Shown here piece by piece: positions 23,401 to 31,627 of a DNA stretch of 32,174 bases. Positions within the stretch are counted from its first letter, which is position 1, and every line of letters begins with the position of its first letter. The notes below the pieces were generated by a model. It was not told where the DNA came from, ran no database searches, and was given only the letters and a program-made list of their open reading frames with translations. Origin of the DNA: an uncultured Eubacteriales bacterium (lineage in GTDB: Bacteria > Bacillota > Clostridia > Oscillospirales > CAG-272); the NCBI GenBank assembly GCA_934446065.1, contig CAKSDP010000022.1, forward strand, positions 1-32,174, in the 5' to 3' direction. The translations under genes were made by a program, and so were the position numbers.

Positions 23401-26400
23401 CAGAGGATACGGTATGGCAGCCGTGGACGGCGACCGACTCGCTCCCGACCAAAGCGGGCAATTACTACCTTACGAACAATGTTACACTGAAGTCGAGTCA
23501 GTTCATACGTGCCGATGTGAAGCTCTGCCTCTGCGGCAAGACGATCACGTTTGAGAGTGGACGTCTGTACGCGTGGGCATGGTCATTTGCGCTGTCCGAC
23601 TGCAAGGGCGGCGGCGCGATCTACGGCTTTGATTATTCCGTGGTTGATGTAGACGGTGTGTTCAATATGTACGGCGGCAGCATCGTGAATAATGGAACCG
23701 CCCTTGAGAACTACTGTGTCAGTGTCGGCGGCGATTACCGGACATTCAATCTTTACGGCGGTGTGGTCGGCAGCGATCCGAACGGTTTTGCTCTTATCTT
23801 TATGGGCGATGTCGATATCACTGCGGTGTTCAACGCCTACGGCGGCACAGTTGAGGGTATAGTTTATGCTCCTAACCTTGGACGCAACATCAATTTCTAC
23901 GACACGGAATTCAACTCACTCATACAAATCCCGAAGCTTGCTCCTTATAACGGTACTCCGAAGTTCGGCTCGAACGGAAGTTTTGACTACATCTATCCTA
24001 TAGCGTTTGATAACAACGGCTATTACGTGCTTGTCACTGATTCAAACAAGGACGACGTATTCGGCGACGGCACTGTAAAGTACGAATTCATCGACGACGG
24101 GGTGACGAGAAAGGGAGTCCTTACGCTCAATAATGCACACCTTAAATCGGATACCGGTTTCAGCACCATAGCGCCTTACGGTTTCTACCCGGAATTCAAG
24201 CCGTACAACTGCGACCTTGACATAGTTCTTGTCGGCAAAAATACAGTAGAGGAGTCGGGCGGCGGTTACTGCATATTCCTTTTCGAGGGCTATACGCTTA
24301 CCTTCCGCGGAGAAGGTTCGCTTGATGTTGTCGGAAACGGTGCCACGGCAATCGACGGAATAGTAAGTGCTAAAAACATCATCGTTGAGAGCGGCGATAT
24401 ATCGATTTCCTCAGAAAATATCGGTCTTTCAGCGTTCGACTTCACAGTAAACGGCGGCAATGTCTCGATAAAGGGCAAAAAAGCAGCCGCTTCAACAAAA
24501 CTCTATTATACTACGTCATACGGCAAGATCACCGTGAACGGCGGTGCGCTGTCACTCGCCGTGACCGATGAGAACGGCAAGGTGATCGACAGCGGTACAG
24601 AGAACCCGAATATTGAAATATCCGGCGCAATGAGCATGGTCACCGACGCGACATTTGCGCACACATCCCCCGCGATCACCGTAGTTACGGATTATACTGC
24701 GATCGCAGGTGCGAAGTATCTCAGCATATTTGGAACTCACGCGCACTGCATCTGCGGTGATGCGACCGGCAGTACAACATTTGACGGGCACGAAACACAT
24801 CTGACCGACACCCTCTGGACGCCTTGGATCGCGACAGAATCGCTCCCGACAGCGCCGGGATACTACTTCCTCGTGAACGATGTGACGATCCCTGACGGCA
24901 ATGCCGTCCTGCCTGACGGCGTGATTCTCTGCCTCAGCGGTAAGAGCATCCGCAGAGCGGGCGGCGATACAGAGCTGACGGTGAACGGCACGCTCTCCGT
25001 CACCGACTGCACCACGACGGGCAGCATCGGCGATATTGCGCTTGCCGGCGGCGGACTCACTATGTGGGGCGGCAGAATTGCCGAAAATACTTCACTTGAG
25101 ATCAAACCGGGCACATCGTTCCTTATGACCGGCAGCTCACAGAATGATCATGTAATCAAGATCATAGGCAACGCAAGATTTACAATGGACGGCAACGCCC
25201 GAAACCTCGGCAGTATCATACTTTACGAAATCGAGGGCGACTCAAATGTTATTTTCCGCGGCCATGCCAATGGCGGCTCGGTGAGTGTTGATCAACCGCA
25301 GGAGAATGGCGGAATTCGAGTTGAGGGCAACGCAAGCATTCCCAATCTGTACGGATATCCCGACAAGGAAATTGTGCTCACAATGACGGAAAACGCCGAG
25401 ATCGGCAAGGTGGAGAATCTTAGTTTCAAATATCCGCAGCTCAGCGGAAACGCAAAGCTCGGCTCGGCGGATTCGGCATTTGCCATGAGAACGGGCGTAT
25501 ACGGTACGGAGATCACCTTAAAGGACAGCGTGCAGCTCTTCGGTACGATCACGGTCGAACTGGATGACGGCGAGACATTTGCACTCGGAGACAAGGCAGG
25601 CATCACCGGGGACCTGATCGTGAAAAAATCGAATGCAATGGTGCAGTCGGCAAAGGTCGTGATGACCGGCGAGAGCGCTGTCCACGGCAAGCTCACCTGC
25701 ACGGACGACGCTGTCTCCTTCGAGATGCAGGACAGCGCCCTGATCGACGGCGACATCGACATCGGCGGCTCCCGTGTGAACGGAAAAGTCACCTGCACCG
25801 ATACTATCATCAACGGTATATTCAACGGCGACGTTGAGAACAACGGCAAGATCATCGGCGGTATCTTCTACGGTACCGTGACCGGCACCGGCATTATCGC
25901 CGAGAGCGCTAAGGTTTCCGTGATCTTTGATTCAAACGGCGGCAGTGCCGTTGCAATGCAGAGGATCCTCAGAGGTCAGAAAGCCGTCATGCCCGAAGCT
26001 CCTGCAAAGGTTGGTTATGCTTTTGCAAAATGGTATATCGGCGGCGCGGCGTATGATTTCAGCCAGCCTGTCATAAGCGATGTCACGCTTGTGGCTCAGT
26101 GGAATGATACGGATGATCCGACCGGCGAGATCGTTATCGGCGAAAACACCTGGAACAGCTTCTGGAACACGATTACATTCGGCTTGTTCTTCAAAAATAC
26201 GCAGTCGGTGACGATCAATGCCAAAGACAACAGCGGCGATCCCGTCACGATCGAATACTATCTCAGCGGGGAAGAAATGACTATGGAAGCGCTCGACGGC
26301 GTGACATTCACGCTGTACAACGGTCCGTTTGACATAAGTCCCGATGACGAGTATGTAATCTACGTAAGGCTGACCGACAGCTCGAACAACAGCTGCTATA

Positions 26401-27452
26401 TCTCCTCAAACGGAATCGTGCTCGACAGCACAGCCCCCATTATAGAGGGAGTCGTGAACGAAAAGATCTACTGCGAGGCTCAGACCGTAACGATCATCGA
26501 AAAATATGTTCATACCGTAACCTTGAACGGCGACCCCGTTTCGCTTGACGCGAACGGGCGGTTTGTGATCTCACCGGCGGACAGCGTGCAGAAGATCACC
26601 GTGATCGATGAGGCGGGCAATACCGCCGAGGTGACTGTAACGGTCAATAGCACCCACACACCGCTGGCGGACGACGGAAACTGCACAACGCCTGTTTTCT
26701 GCGAATTCTGCAACACGGAAGTAGTGGCTGCAAAGCAGCACGATTTCACGGGCGAGTGGCACAGCGACGCTGACAGCCATTGGCACGAGTGCCTCAATGC
26801 GGGATGCCTGCTCACTGATACTGTGACTGCACACAGCGGCACGGCGACCTGTACCGCAAAGGCAGTCTGCGATGTCTGCGGCACGGAGTACGGCGACGTT
26901 GATCTCGCAAACCACAGCGGCACGCTCGACTGGAACAACACCGAGACGACACACGAACAGAAGTGGAGCTGCTGCGAAGTCGCGGTTGTAGCCGAGGAAG
27001 ATCATGAGTGGGATAACGGAGTCTGCACCGAGTGTGGACACGTCTGCACGCATACCGGCGGCAGGGCAACCTGTACTGCAAAGGCAGTCTGCGATATCTG
27101 CGGCACGGAGTACGGCGAGGCCGATCCGAAGAATCACGAGAAGCTCACTCATGTTCCTGCAAAAGCGGCAACGAAGGACGTCGAGGGCAATATCGAATAC
27201 TGGTACTGCGAGGGCTGCGGCAAATATTTTGCCGACGCTGCGGCGACAAAGAGTATCGCAAAATCCGATACGGTTATAGCAAAGCTGCCGGAGGAAAGCA
27301 CTGCGGCGAGCACCGAGAAACCCGATTCGGATAAGGCCACGCAGACTGGTGACGAGAGCTTTATCAGATGGCTCATCATGCTTGTTCTCAGCGGCGGCGC
27401 TGCGATCTGCCTGAAGGCTAAAAGCAAAAAGAAAGATGCTGATGCAGAATAA
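20481..27452 (+). CDS. Giant secreted repeat protein, cell-surface adhesin-like
   Basis: Protein of 2323 aa. Residues 1-26 are a Sec signal peptide (MKKRLLSLLLTLCMVMSLVP..., cleavage near VLA-AEG). The first third contains beta-helix-like repeats with the pattern GTFTMTGGxIxGC and GGTFxGxV. Two Listeria-Bacteroides/Flg_new (InlB B-type) domains lie at about 468-535 and 1812-1875, ending AKW and AQW. Three copies of an H-C-x-C-G module lie at 537, 958 and 1422, each followed by carbohydrate-fold-like repeats. A C-terminal Cys/His-rich tract with two near-identical TCTAKAVCDxCGTEYG repeats precedes TQTGDES, a hydrophobic helix and a basic tail, which together look like a cell-wall or membrane anchor. 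It probably binds glycans or other cells; the target is unknown. The start at 20481 is preferred because CGGAGG lies 7 nt upstream. Confidence 0.85.
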   Translation: MKKRLLSLLLTLCMVMSLVPVTVLAAEGDIDITEVNINGVTGELWSHSDAPFASVDDGANYTVESQNWYSDIAGEIKPDSADRKPKAGEEYTFTITLKANDGYVFPIKSESRVFYDGSFKLNGAEYDAGAVTVSSDGKTLVATMFILTKAKGVVLQNASVTNEAELIWALTNPDVNVITMKNDIAVSATLIVDRAVTLDLYGYMLEISGSGSVIRVEDGGHLTLMDSDLTSTYYFNPEADGLWKWGTSGTKTVNGGVIYGGTGSRNGDVVSGSGVYVDDGGTFTMTGGNIVGCAVTIERVQAQGGGVYVAENGTFTMTGGSIAGCTAIAAQLSAYAMGGGICNEGTTTLSGTAEIRECRITHAGNLIGGGIYDSGVLNISGDVKITGCRAEGLETEALYTNIGGTIDGGTFDGSVWSHSTITGGTFNGEVINSNTITGGTFKGKVTNGGPISGGMFYGGITEGGVIRGCTVTYKNGDADYAMQVLQSSSAATRPIAPTGSSGKTFLGWYNGEEKYDFTQPVTKNLTLTAKWAQDHIHCICGGANDVGDHSTHSDITWTAWTSTDSLPTAAGSYYLVNDVTLTYDLDTSFEWKVKENINLCLNGKTVSTNGTFASVEGSAIFSLTDCTDGGKVFGGSDYFEMEFIGFRGRLNAMRCSGASTFNLFGGAIIMNEAAKAGDNKLLNLNSGWDHPTFNIYGGSLGEASHIGTDDEGRYLSAASNTTFNAYGGAIYGPTYLGLRTKCNFGNTAFARDVRHQKYYSQDFLGTVPTNFIGDAQMVWEYRLYILVGDTRIHIDDRNKNDILGDGTGSLKYEFDEDSQKNSSGVYDDDFGHGTLTFNNATLVYDADADCNVLDLGPFSLDIVLIGENAIIPDDGVGNNKTAIAGKRQMKIGGSGSLEIISKRDKCISIDYGVVLGNPVLMILTSENADGAGAVLTDVSDGGALSAAKYVKITPPHTHCVCGGTTDVGDHTTHAEDTVWQPWTATDSLPTKAGNYYLTNNVTLKSSQFIRADVKLCLCGKTITFESGRLYAWAWSFALSDCKGGGAIYGFDYSVVDVDGVFNMYGGSIVNNGTALENYCVSVGGDYRTFNLYGGVVGSDPNGFALIFMGDVDITAVFNAYGGTVEGIVYAPNLGRNINFYDTEFNSLIQIPKLAPYNGTPKFGSNGSFDYIYPIAFDNNGYYVLVTDSNKDDVFGDGTVKYEFIDDGVTRKGVLTLNNAHLKSDTGFSTIAPYGFYPEFKPYNCDLDIVLVGKNTVEESGGGYCIFLFEGYTLTFRGEGSLDVVGNGATAIDGIVSAKNIIVESGDISISSENIGLSAFDFTVNGGNVSIKGKKAAASTKLYYTTSYGKITVNGGALSLAVTDENGKVIDSGTENPNIEISGAMSMVTDATFAHTSPAITVVTDYTAIAGAKYLSIFGTHAHCICGDATGSTTFDGHETHLTDTLWTPWIATESLPTAPGYYFLVNDVTIPDGNAVLPDGVILCLSGKSIRRAGGDTELTVNGTLSVTDCTTTGSIGDIALAGGGLTMWGGRIAENTSLEIKPGTSFLMTGSSQNDHVIKIIGNARFTMDGNARNLGSIILYEIEGDSNVIFRGHANGGSVSVDQPQENGGIRVEGNASIPNLYGYPDKEIVLTMTENAEIGKVENLSFKYPQLSGNAKLGSADSAFAMRTGVYGTEITLKDSVQLFGTITVELDDGETFALGDKAGITGDLIVKKSNAMVQSAKVVMTGESAVHGKLTCTDDAVSFEMQDSALIDGDIDIGGSRVNGKVTCTDTIINGIFNGDVENNGKIIGGIFYGTVTGTGIIAESAKVSVIFDSNGGSAVAMQRILRGQKAVMPEAPAKVGYAFAKWYIGGAAYDFSQPVISDVTLVAQWNDTDDPTGEIVIGENTWNSFWNTITFGLFFKNTQSVTINAKDNSGDPVTIEYYLSGEEMTMEALDGVTFTLYNGPFDISPDDEYVIYVRLTDSSNNSCYISSNGIVLDSTAPIIEGVVNEKIYCEAQTVTIIEKYVHTVTLNGDPVSLDANGRFVISPADSVQKITVIDEAGNTAEVTVTVNSTHTPLADDGNCTTPVFCEFCNTEVVAAKQHDFTGEWHSDADSHWHECLNAGCLLTDTVTAHSGTATCTAKAVCDVCGTEYGDVDLANHSGTLDWNNTETTHEQKWSCCEVAVVAEEDHEWDNGVCTECGHVCTHTGGRATCTAKAVCDICGTEYGEADPKNHEKLTHVPAKAATKDVEGNIEYWYCEGCGKYFADAAATKSIAKSDTVIAKLPEESTAASTEKPDSDKATQTGDESFIRWLIMLVLSGGAAICLKAKSKKKDADAE
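22089..22223 (+). repeat. H-C-x-C-G module, copy 1 (in surface protein)
   Basis: Reads HCICGG...SDSLPT-type segment...YYLVNDVTL. This is the first of three homologous modules, each preceding a domain that begins with a beta-strand-rich 'cost-of-gene' stretch listing repeats. Confidence 0.8.
23352..23489 (+). repeat. H-C-x-C-G module, copy 2 (in surface protein)
   Basis: Reads HCVCGG...TATDSLPTKAG...YYLTNNVTL. Clearly homologous to copy 1 with divergent codons, so an old duplication. Confidence 0.8.
24744..24890 (+). repeat. H-C-x-C-G module, copy 3 (in surface protein)
   Basis: Reads HCICGD...ATESLPTAPG...YFLVNDVTI. The most divergent copy, with a short insertion after the CG. Confidence 0.8.
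26838..27118 (+). repeat. Duplicated Cys-rich C-terminal repeat
   Basis: Two nearly identical segments (26838-26896 and 27060-27118) read TCTAKAVCDVCGTEYG and TCTAKAVCDICGTEYG. The high similarity suggests a more recent duplication than the H-C-x-C-G modules. Confidence 0.85.
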
Positions 27453-27462
27453 CTGAACACCG

Positions 27463-27500
27463 AAAATCGGCAGACCCGCGCCTTTGGGTCTGCCGATTTT
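27463..27500 (+). terminator. Terminator of the surface-protein gene
   Basis: Perfect 15-bp stem AAAATCGGCAGACCC/GGGTCTGCCGATTTT with an 8-nt loop. Confidence 0.93.
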
Positions 27501-27540
27501 GCACATAATACAAAAATTTGCATTACTTTTCGGATTTTAC

Positions 27541-27591
27541 TTGACATTTCGCGTCTAATGTGTTAGAGTATATGAGCTCTACTAAATTAGA
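27541..27591 (+). promoter_or_regulatory. Promoter of blaI-blaR1-like pair with two operator-like palindromes
   Basis: TTGACA (27541-27546), 17-nt spacer, TAGAGT (27564-27569). The palindrome TCTAATGTGTTAGA (27554-27567) overlaps the -10 box, and TCTACTAAATTAGA (27578-27591) follows downstream. Both share TCTA...TAGA ends and are spaced 24 nt apart start to start, fitting a pair of BlaI-type dimer sites. Confidence 0.78.
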
Positions 27592-27611
27592 TTCAAAGGA
27601 GAAGTTCTGCT

Positions 27612-27983
27612 ATGAGTACACCGAAAATTTTTGAGAGCGAGTATCGCTTTTGCCTTATCCTCTGGAAGAATGAGCCTGTCAAAAGCTCCGAGCTTGTGAG
27701 ACTCTGCCGGGAGCAGCTCGGGTGGAAGCCCACCACGACCTACACGGTAATAAAGCGCTTGTCCGAGCGCGGCGTCTTGAAGAACGAGAACACCGTCGTC
27801 ACCTCCCTCGTCACCAAGGACGAGGTTCAGGCTTCGGAGATCGACGAAATGGTGGAAAAAACGTTTGAAGGCTCGCTTCCCGCGTTTATCGCGGCGTTCA
27901 CAAAGCATCAGAAGCTCTCCGATAAAGAAATAAACGAGGTCCAGGAAATGATCGACAGGTTCAGGAGGGAGGGATCAAAGTGA
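27612..27983 (+). CDS. BlaI/MecI/CopY family transcriptional repressor
   Basis: Protein of 123 aa. The N-terminal winged helix has the family pattern: ESEYRFCLILWKNEPVKSSELVRLCREQLGWKPTTTYTVIKRLSERGVL. The C-terminus is a helical dimerisation and protease-cleavage region (AAFTKHQKLSDKEINEVQEMIDRF). BlaI repressors are inactivated by cleavage after the partner BlaR1 is activated. It overlaps the M56 gene by 4 nt (GTGA), so the pair is translationally coupled. The ATG has AAAGGAGA about 10 nt upstream. Its targets probably include its own operon; no beta-lactamase gene is present here. Confidence 0.92.
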   Translation: MSTPKIFESEYRFCLILWKNEPVKSSELVRLCREQLGWKPTTTYTVIKRLSERGVLKNENTVVTSLVTKDEVQASEIDEMVEKTFEGSLPAFIAAFTKHQKLSDKEINEVQEMIDRFRREGSK

Positions 27984-29941
27984 GTGGGGTCTTCCTGCAC
28001 GTTGTCAATATGAGCATATCGGCAAGCTTTGTCGCTGCGGCAGTGCTGCTTCTTCGCCTGCTGCTCAAAAAAGCGCCGAAATGGATCACGGTTCTCCTAT
28101 GGGGCATCGTTGCCGTTCGCCTTGTGTGCCCGATCACCTTTCAGAGCGCACTCAGCCTGATCCCGAGCGCCGAGACCATCAGTCCGGGCGTCATCGAGGG
28201 AGAGACTCCGCATATCACCAGCGGATTTTCAACGTTCAACAGCTTGCTTAACCCCATTATAGACGACGCGTTTTCCGCCGAGCCTGCCGCAAGCGCAAAT
28301 CCGCTTCAGACGTGGATACCGATTTTCACCGTCGTGTGGATCGTCGGCATAGCGGCGCTTCTTGTCTCTGCCGCGATCAGCTATCTGCGCGTGAGACGGA
28401 AGATCGGCACCGCCGTTCTCCTCTGCGACAACATATACCAAAGCGAGAACGTCTCGTCTCCCTTTGTCCTCGGGCTTGTCAGACCGAAGATATACCTGCC
28501 GTTTTCCTTGAATGATGAGGAATCGGCGAGCGTTATTGCACACGAGCAGGCGCACATCAGACGCAGGGATCACCTTTGGAAGCCGCTCGGCTTTCTCCTT
28601 CTGAGCGTCTATTGGTTCAACCCGATAATGTGGATCAGCTACGTCCTCCTTTGCCGCGATATCGAGCTTGCCTGCGACGAAAAAGTCGTTGGAGCGCTTA
28701 CGCCCGCCGAGCGTGCCGATTATTCACAGGCGCTGCTCTCGTGCAGCGTGAAGCGCCGCATGATCTCAGCCTGCCCGCTCGCCTTCGGTGAGGTCAGCGT
28801 AAAGAGCCGCGTGAGATCGGTGCTGAATTACAAAAAGCCGGCGTTCTGGGTGATCCTTATAGCGATCATCGCAAGCATCGCGGTGGCTGTGTGTTTGCTT
28901 ACAAATCCGGTAAAGACGAGCGATCCCGATGACAGGATGCAGTCTCTCCGTGAAAAATTCCCGATGTATTTTGACCAGGCACAGGGTATGGGGCTTGAGA
29001 TAATCATTTGGGAGGGGGAAGATCACTCCTACCTCTGCGGTCTTGTGCCGAATACGAATATTGACTCTTGGCACGATGACGTTGAAAAAGTCAAAAGCAA
29101 TCCCGCAACGATCGCAGAGATGCGTGATATTCTTGCTTCGTACTATCCGGATATAACAAAAAAAAATATTACAGTTACGTCTCCCGAGGTGTCAACAAGA
29201 TTTAGCGGAATGGCGATAGATGGCAAGTATCTCGACAGCATGAGCGAGCTTTTCTGGACTCTTATCACACAGATACCGGCGTATTCACCTGTCATTGATA
29301 CGGCAGAGTTTGACATCGACGGTGACGGACGGAACGAGGAATGCTCCATTTGCTACGGACCGACGACGGGTATATTCACATTTGCAATTTACGCAAAAGA
29401 CAACGGTGTAGTTGAATATTACAATATGTTCAGCGCGCCTGTCCTTGATCTGAGCTTTGAATCCGCTGAGGATGGGAATACATATCTCATAGGAAAAGAC
29501 AGAGATACCGTAAACCGTATGGAGCTGAAGGTCACGGACGGCAATATAGAGATTCTGACGGATGTGCGCAATGTTACGTATTGGGGCGATCAGGGCGTTG
29601 ACGCCATATCATCGACCACGCCGATCATAAAATCCGTTTATAAAGCTACTCCCGGGGATGAGGTCTCAGAGAAGATCGACCGTGAGGAATACGTGGTAAC
29701 CCAGTCGCATTACCAAACGGATAACGGTATGTGGGTAGTCGGAGACAATACGTATGCATACAGACTTGAGATCACGGGCAGAATGCCGAATGCCGAAAAG
29801 AATACGACGTACATCGTGCTGAGCAACAGCGAGAACATCACATTCGATCAGGCTATGCGTGCAAGCGGACTGAGCAGCAATACAAACGATTATTTCAGAT
29901 CCGAACTTGCGGTACTCCTAGGTTACAGAATTTTCTCCTGA
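27980..29941 (+). CDS. M56 family metallopeptidase, BlaR1-like sensor
   Basis: Protein of 653 aa. Four N-terminal membrane helices surround the zinc-protease motif HEQAH (188-192) with the downstream ELACDE glutamate. A fifth helix lies near 290-309. The 340-residue outer domain does not look like a penicillin-binding sensor: I see no SxxK/KTG set. Instead it contains FDIDGDGRNEECSICYG-type and WGDQGVDAI segments common to clostridial M56 proteins. The start is GTG 27980, overlapping the blaI stop, with AGGAGGGAGGG upstream. The signal it senses is therefore probably not a beta-lactam. Confidence 0.88.
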   Translation: MSGVFLHVVNMSISASFVAAAVLLLRLLLKKAPKWITVLLWGIVAVRLVCPITFQSALSLIPSAETISPGVIEGETPHITSGFSTFNSLLNPIIDDAFSAEPAASANPLQTWIPIFTVVWIVGIAALLVSAAISYLRVRRKIGTAVLLCDNIYQSENVSSPFVLGLVRPKIYLPFSLNDEESASVIAHEQAHIRRRDHLWKPLGFLLLSVYWFNPIMWISYVLLCRDIELACDEKVVGALTPAERADYSQALLSCSVKRRMISACPLAFGEVSVKSRVRSVLNYKKPAFWVILIAIIASIAVAVCLLTNPVKTSDPDDRMQSLREKFPMYFDQAQGMGLEIIIWEGEDHSYLCGLVPNTNIDSWHDDVEKVKSNPATIAEMRDILASYYPDITKKNITVTSPEVSTRFSGMAIDGKYLDSMSELFWTLITQIPAYSPVIDTAEFDIDGDGRNEECSICYGPTTGIFTFAIYAKDNGVVEYYNMFSAPVLDLSFESAEDGNTYLIGKDRDTVNRMELKVTDGNIEILTDVRNVTYWGDQGVDAISSTTPIIKSVYKATPGDEVSEKIDREEYVVTQSHYQTDNGMWVVGDNTYAYRLEITGRMPNAEKNTTYIVLSNSENITFDQAMRASGLSSNTNDYFRSELAVLLGYRIFS

Positions 29942-29965
29942 ATATATTTTCTTACAGACCCACGC

Positions 29966-30008
29966 AAGCGAAAAGCAGAAGACTCATTATGAGCTGCTGC
30001 TTTTGCTT
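29966..30008 (+). terminator. Weak hairpin after the M56 gene
   Basis: Twelve pairs with one bulged G: AAGC(G)AAAAGCAG with CTGCTTTTGCTT. The T-rich arm could act as a terminator, but there is no separate T-run. Confidence 0.45.
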
Positions 30009-30053
30009 TGAATACGGAATATGTGAAAGGGAAGTGCGGAATCGGTGTCGTCC

Positions 30054-30082
30054 TTGCTTTATCGGCGCCTGAATGCTATAAT
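30054..30082 (+). promoter_or_regulatory. Orphaned promoter of a truncated methyltransferase gene
   Basis: TTGCTT (30054-30059), 17-nt spacer ending ATGC, TATAAT (30077-30082). It now drives only a 13-codon remnant. Confidence 0.8.
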
Positions 30083-31524
30083 AAAACCGAAATACGGGCA
30101 TCGGAGGGGATTTGAAATGGATAATACGACTCGTTTTGACGGCAAAGGTGAGATATAAGATCGCTCTCAAAGCTCTCGGAGAACAGCTGCATATCGCCGT
30201 CCGATACCGAGATGTCGATCTCGTTCAGTCCTACATCACAGTCGGTTCCGTTTGAAGCGTAAAGCGTAAGATTCAGGTCGCCGTTCTCGTCCATGTACAT
30301 TTCCACGACCTTGCACATTACGGCATCGTCATAGTACAGAAATTCGGTGTATATGTCGAACGGGATAAAGAATTTTGCCCATGCATATCCCGTATCTCTC
30401 GCTTCAAGGCCGTAATAGGAGAATCCGGCGTCCTCATAGCGCGATTGCAGACGCGAACGGGCGTCGTCATTCCACTCGATCTTCCAACCGTCATCCGAGC
30501 GGCTCATGATCGTCGAGAGATACACCGACTGCTCTTTTTCGTTGGGATAGCCGTCCGGAATGCGGTAATACAGCGCCGTAAACCATACGAGATCGCCTAA
30601 ATCGTCCTGCACCGATATCGCGATGAGGCTGTTTCCGTATTCTCTGAACTTGTCATACGAAGTGTTATAGTATTGGTCAATGACAGAACTGTCCGTGCTG
30701 CGGAACAGCTTCTCAAACTCATCCCTATCGTATCCCGCGTACTTTATGAGCAGATCGGTAAGCTTTCCTGCCGCGTCCTTGATGTCCGTGTCACCGGAAA
30801 CTATAATGCTTCCGTTATCGGTATTGTCACTATGATCCGGCTGCGTGACATCGGGATAGCCGTCTGTCACCGCTGTGCCCGGCTGTGTGCTGTCGGCATT
30901 ATCGGTGACTGTCCCCGAGGGGTCTGTCTGTGTGACGTTCTTTTTCGGACCTGTGCCGTCGATCATTTTGTACGGCGTCGGCACACCGAGATTTGTAAGA
31001 ATACAGACGATAAGTCCGCAGGCGACAAGCCCGCTTGTAAATGCCGCAAGTCCACATCCGTTCCGCTCCGGAGCTTTGCCGTGTGTCACGGCATTTTTTA
31101 TGCCGAGCAGAAAGGAATTCTCACCGGACAGCGCCGAGCAGAAGAGCAACAGCGCGAGCGACAGCACGAACGCATACGGCAGAACAAGCGAGATCACTGC
31201 CGCCGCGATGAAGAACCACAGTGCAGGCGGCTTCAGCCGCACCATGTTGCGGAGGGTGGTTCTAAGACGGGTGCAGATGCCGCCTCGCTTTATTTCCTCG
31301 ATGATCTTGCCGAACGATACCATCAGAAAATAGAAGAACAGTGCGGCAAAGATCTGATTTGCGATCGAATTGCGGGAAAAGAGAGTGCTTGCAAACAGCA
31401 CGGTGATGACCGCCGACACCAAGGCATACAGCAGCTTCAGGATCAGGCTCGGCCAAAACCGCTTGCCCTCGTAGGAGCTGATCATCGCGTCAAACGCGTT
31501 TGAAATTACGATACCTAATTTCAT
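30076..31524 (-). CDS. Hypothetical membrane protein with extracellular domain, 3' end altered
   Basis: Protein of 482 aa, family not recognised. About four N-terminal helices are followed by a Thr/Asp/Gly-rich linker (TQTDPSGTVTDNADSTQPGT) and a globular outer domain. It resembles clostridial proteins with a zinc-ribbon-less DUF-type outer domain, but I do not assign one. Its ribosome binding site (AAGGAG, 12 nt upstream) is loosely spaced. The last about 27 codons are antisense to a promoter, ribosome binding site and start of a methyltransferase gene, and the stop TAG lies in that -10 box. The true C-terminus has probably been replaced at about 30157. No clear promoter is visible upstream, where an integrase-associated sequence begins. 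Confidence 0.7.
   Translation of the reverse strand: MKLGIVISNAFDAMISSYEGKRFWPSLILKLLYALVSAVITVLFASTLFSRNSIANQIFAALFFYFLMVSFGKIIEEIKRGGICTRLRTTLRNMVRLKPPALWFFIAAAVISLVLPYAFVLSLALLLFCSALSGENSFLLGIKNAVTHGKAPERNGCGLAAFTSGLVACGLIVCILTNLGVPTPYKMIDGTGPKKNVTQTDPSGTVTDNADSTQPGTAVTDGYPDVTQPDHSDNTDNGSIIVSGDTDIKDAAGKLTDLLIKYAGYDRDEFEKLFRSTDSSVIDQYYNTSYDKFREYGNSLIAISVQDDLGDLVWFTALYYRIPDGYPNEKEQSVYLSTIMSRSDDGWKIEWNDDARSRLQSRYEDAGFSYYGLEARDTGYAWAKFFIPFDIYTEFLYYDDAVMCKVVEMYMDENGDLNLTLYASNGTDCDVGLNEIDISVSDGDMQLFSESFESDLISHLCRQNESYYPFQIPSDARISVLL
30117..30158 (+). pseudogene. 5' remnant of a SAM-dependent methyltransferase gene
   Basis: ATG at 30117 with TCGGAGGGGA upstream reads MDNTTRFDGKGEI then TAA. RFDGKGEIY is the usual N-terminus of small class I methyltransferases in Clostridia. 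The next base should complete TAT or TAC (Tyr) but the sequence instead joins the 3' region of the convergent gene. The rest of the gene is absent. Confidence 0.65.
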
Positions 31525-31588
31525 AGTTTTTTCTATCTCCTTAAAAAGTCTTGATTTTCAAGGGCTTCCGGAATCCGGCGTGTTTGGC

Positions 31589-31610
31589 TTACGCCATTTT
31601 TACGCCATTT
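31589..31610. repeat. Tandem 11-bp direct repeat beside the integrase
   Basis: TTACGCCATTT twice without a gap (31589-31599, 31600-31610), 18 nt from the integrase stop. This fits arm-type recombinase binding sites or an attachment-site region; the role is inferred. Confidence 0.6.
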
Positions 31611-31627
31611 TCGCATGGACTTATATG

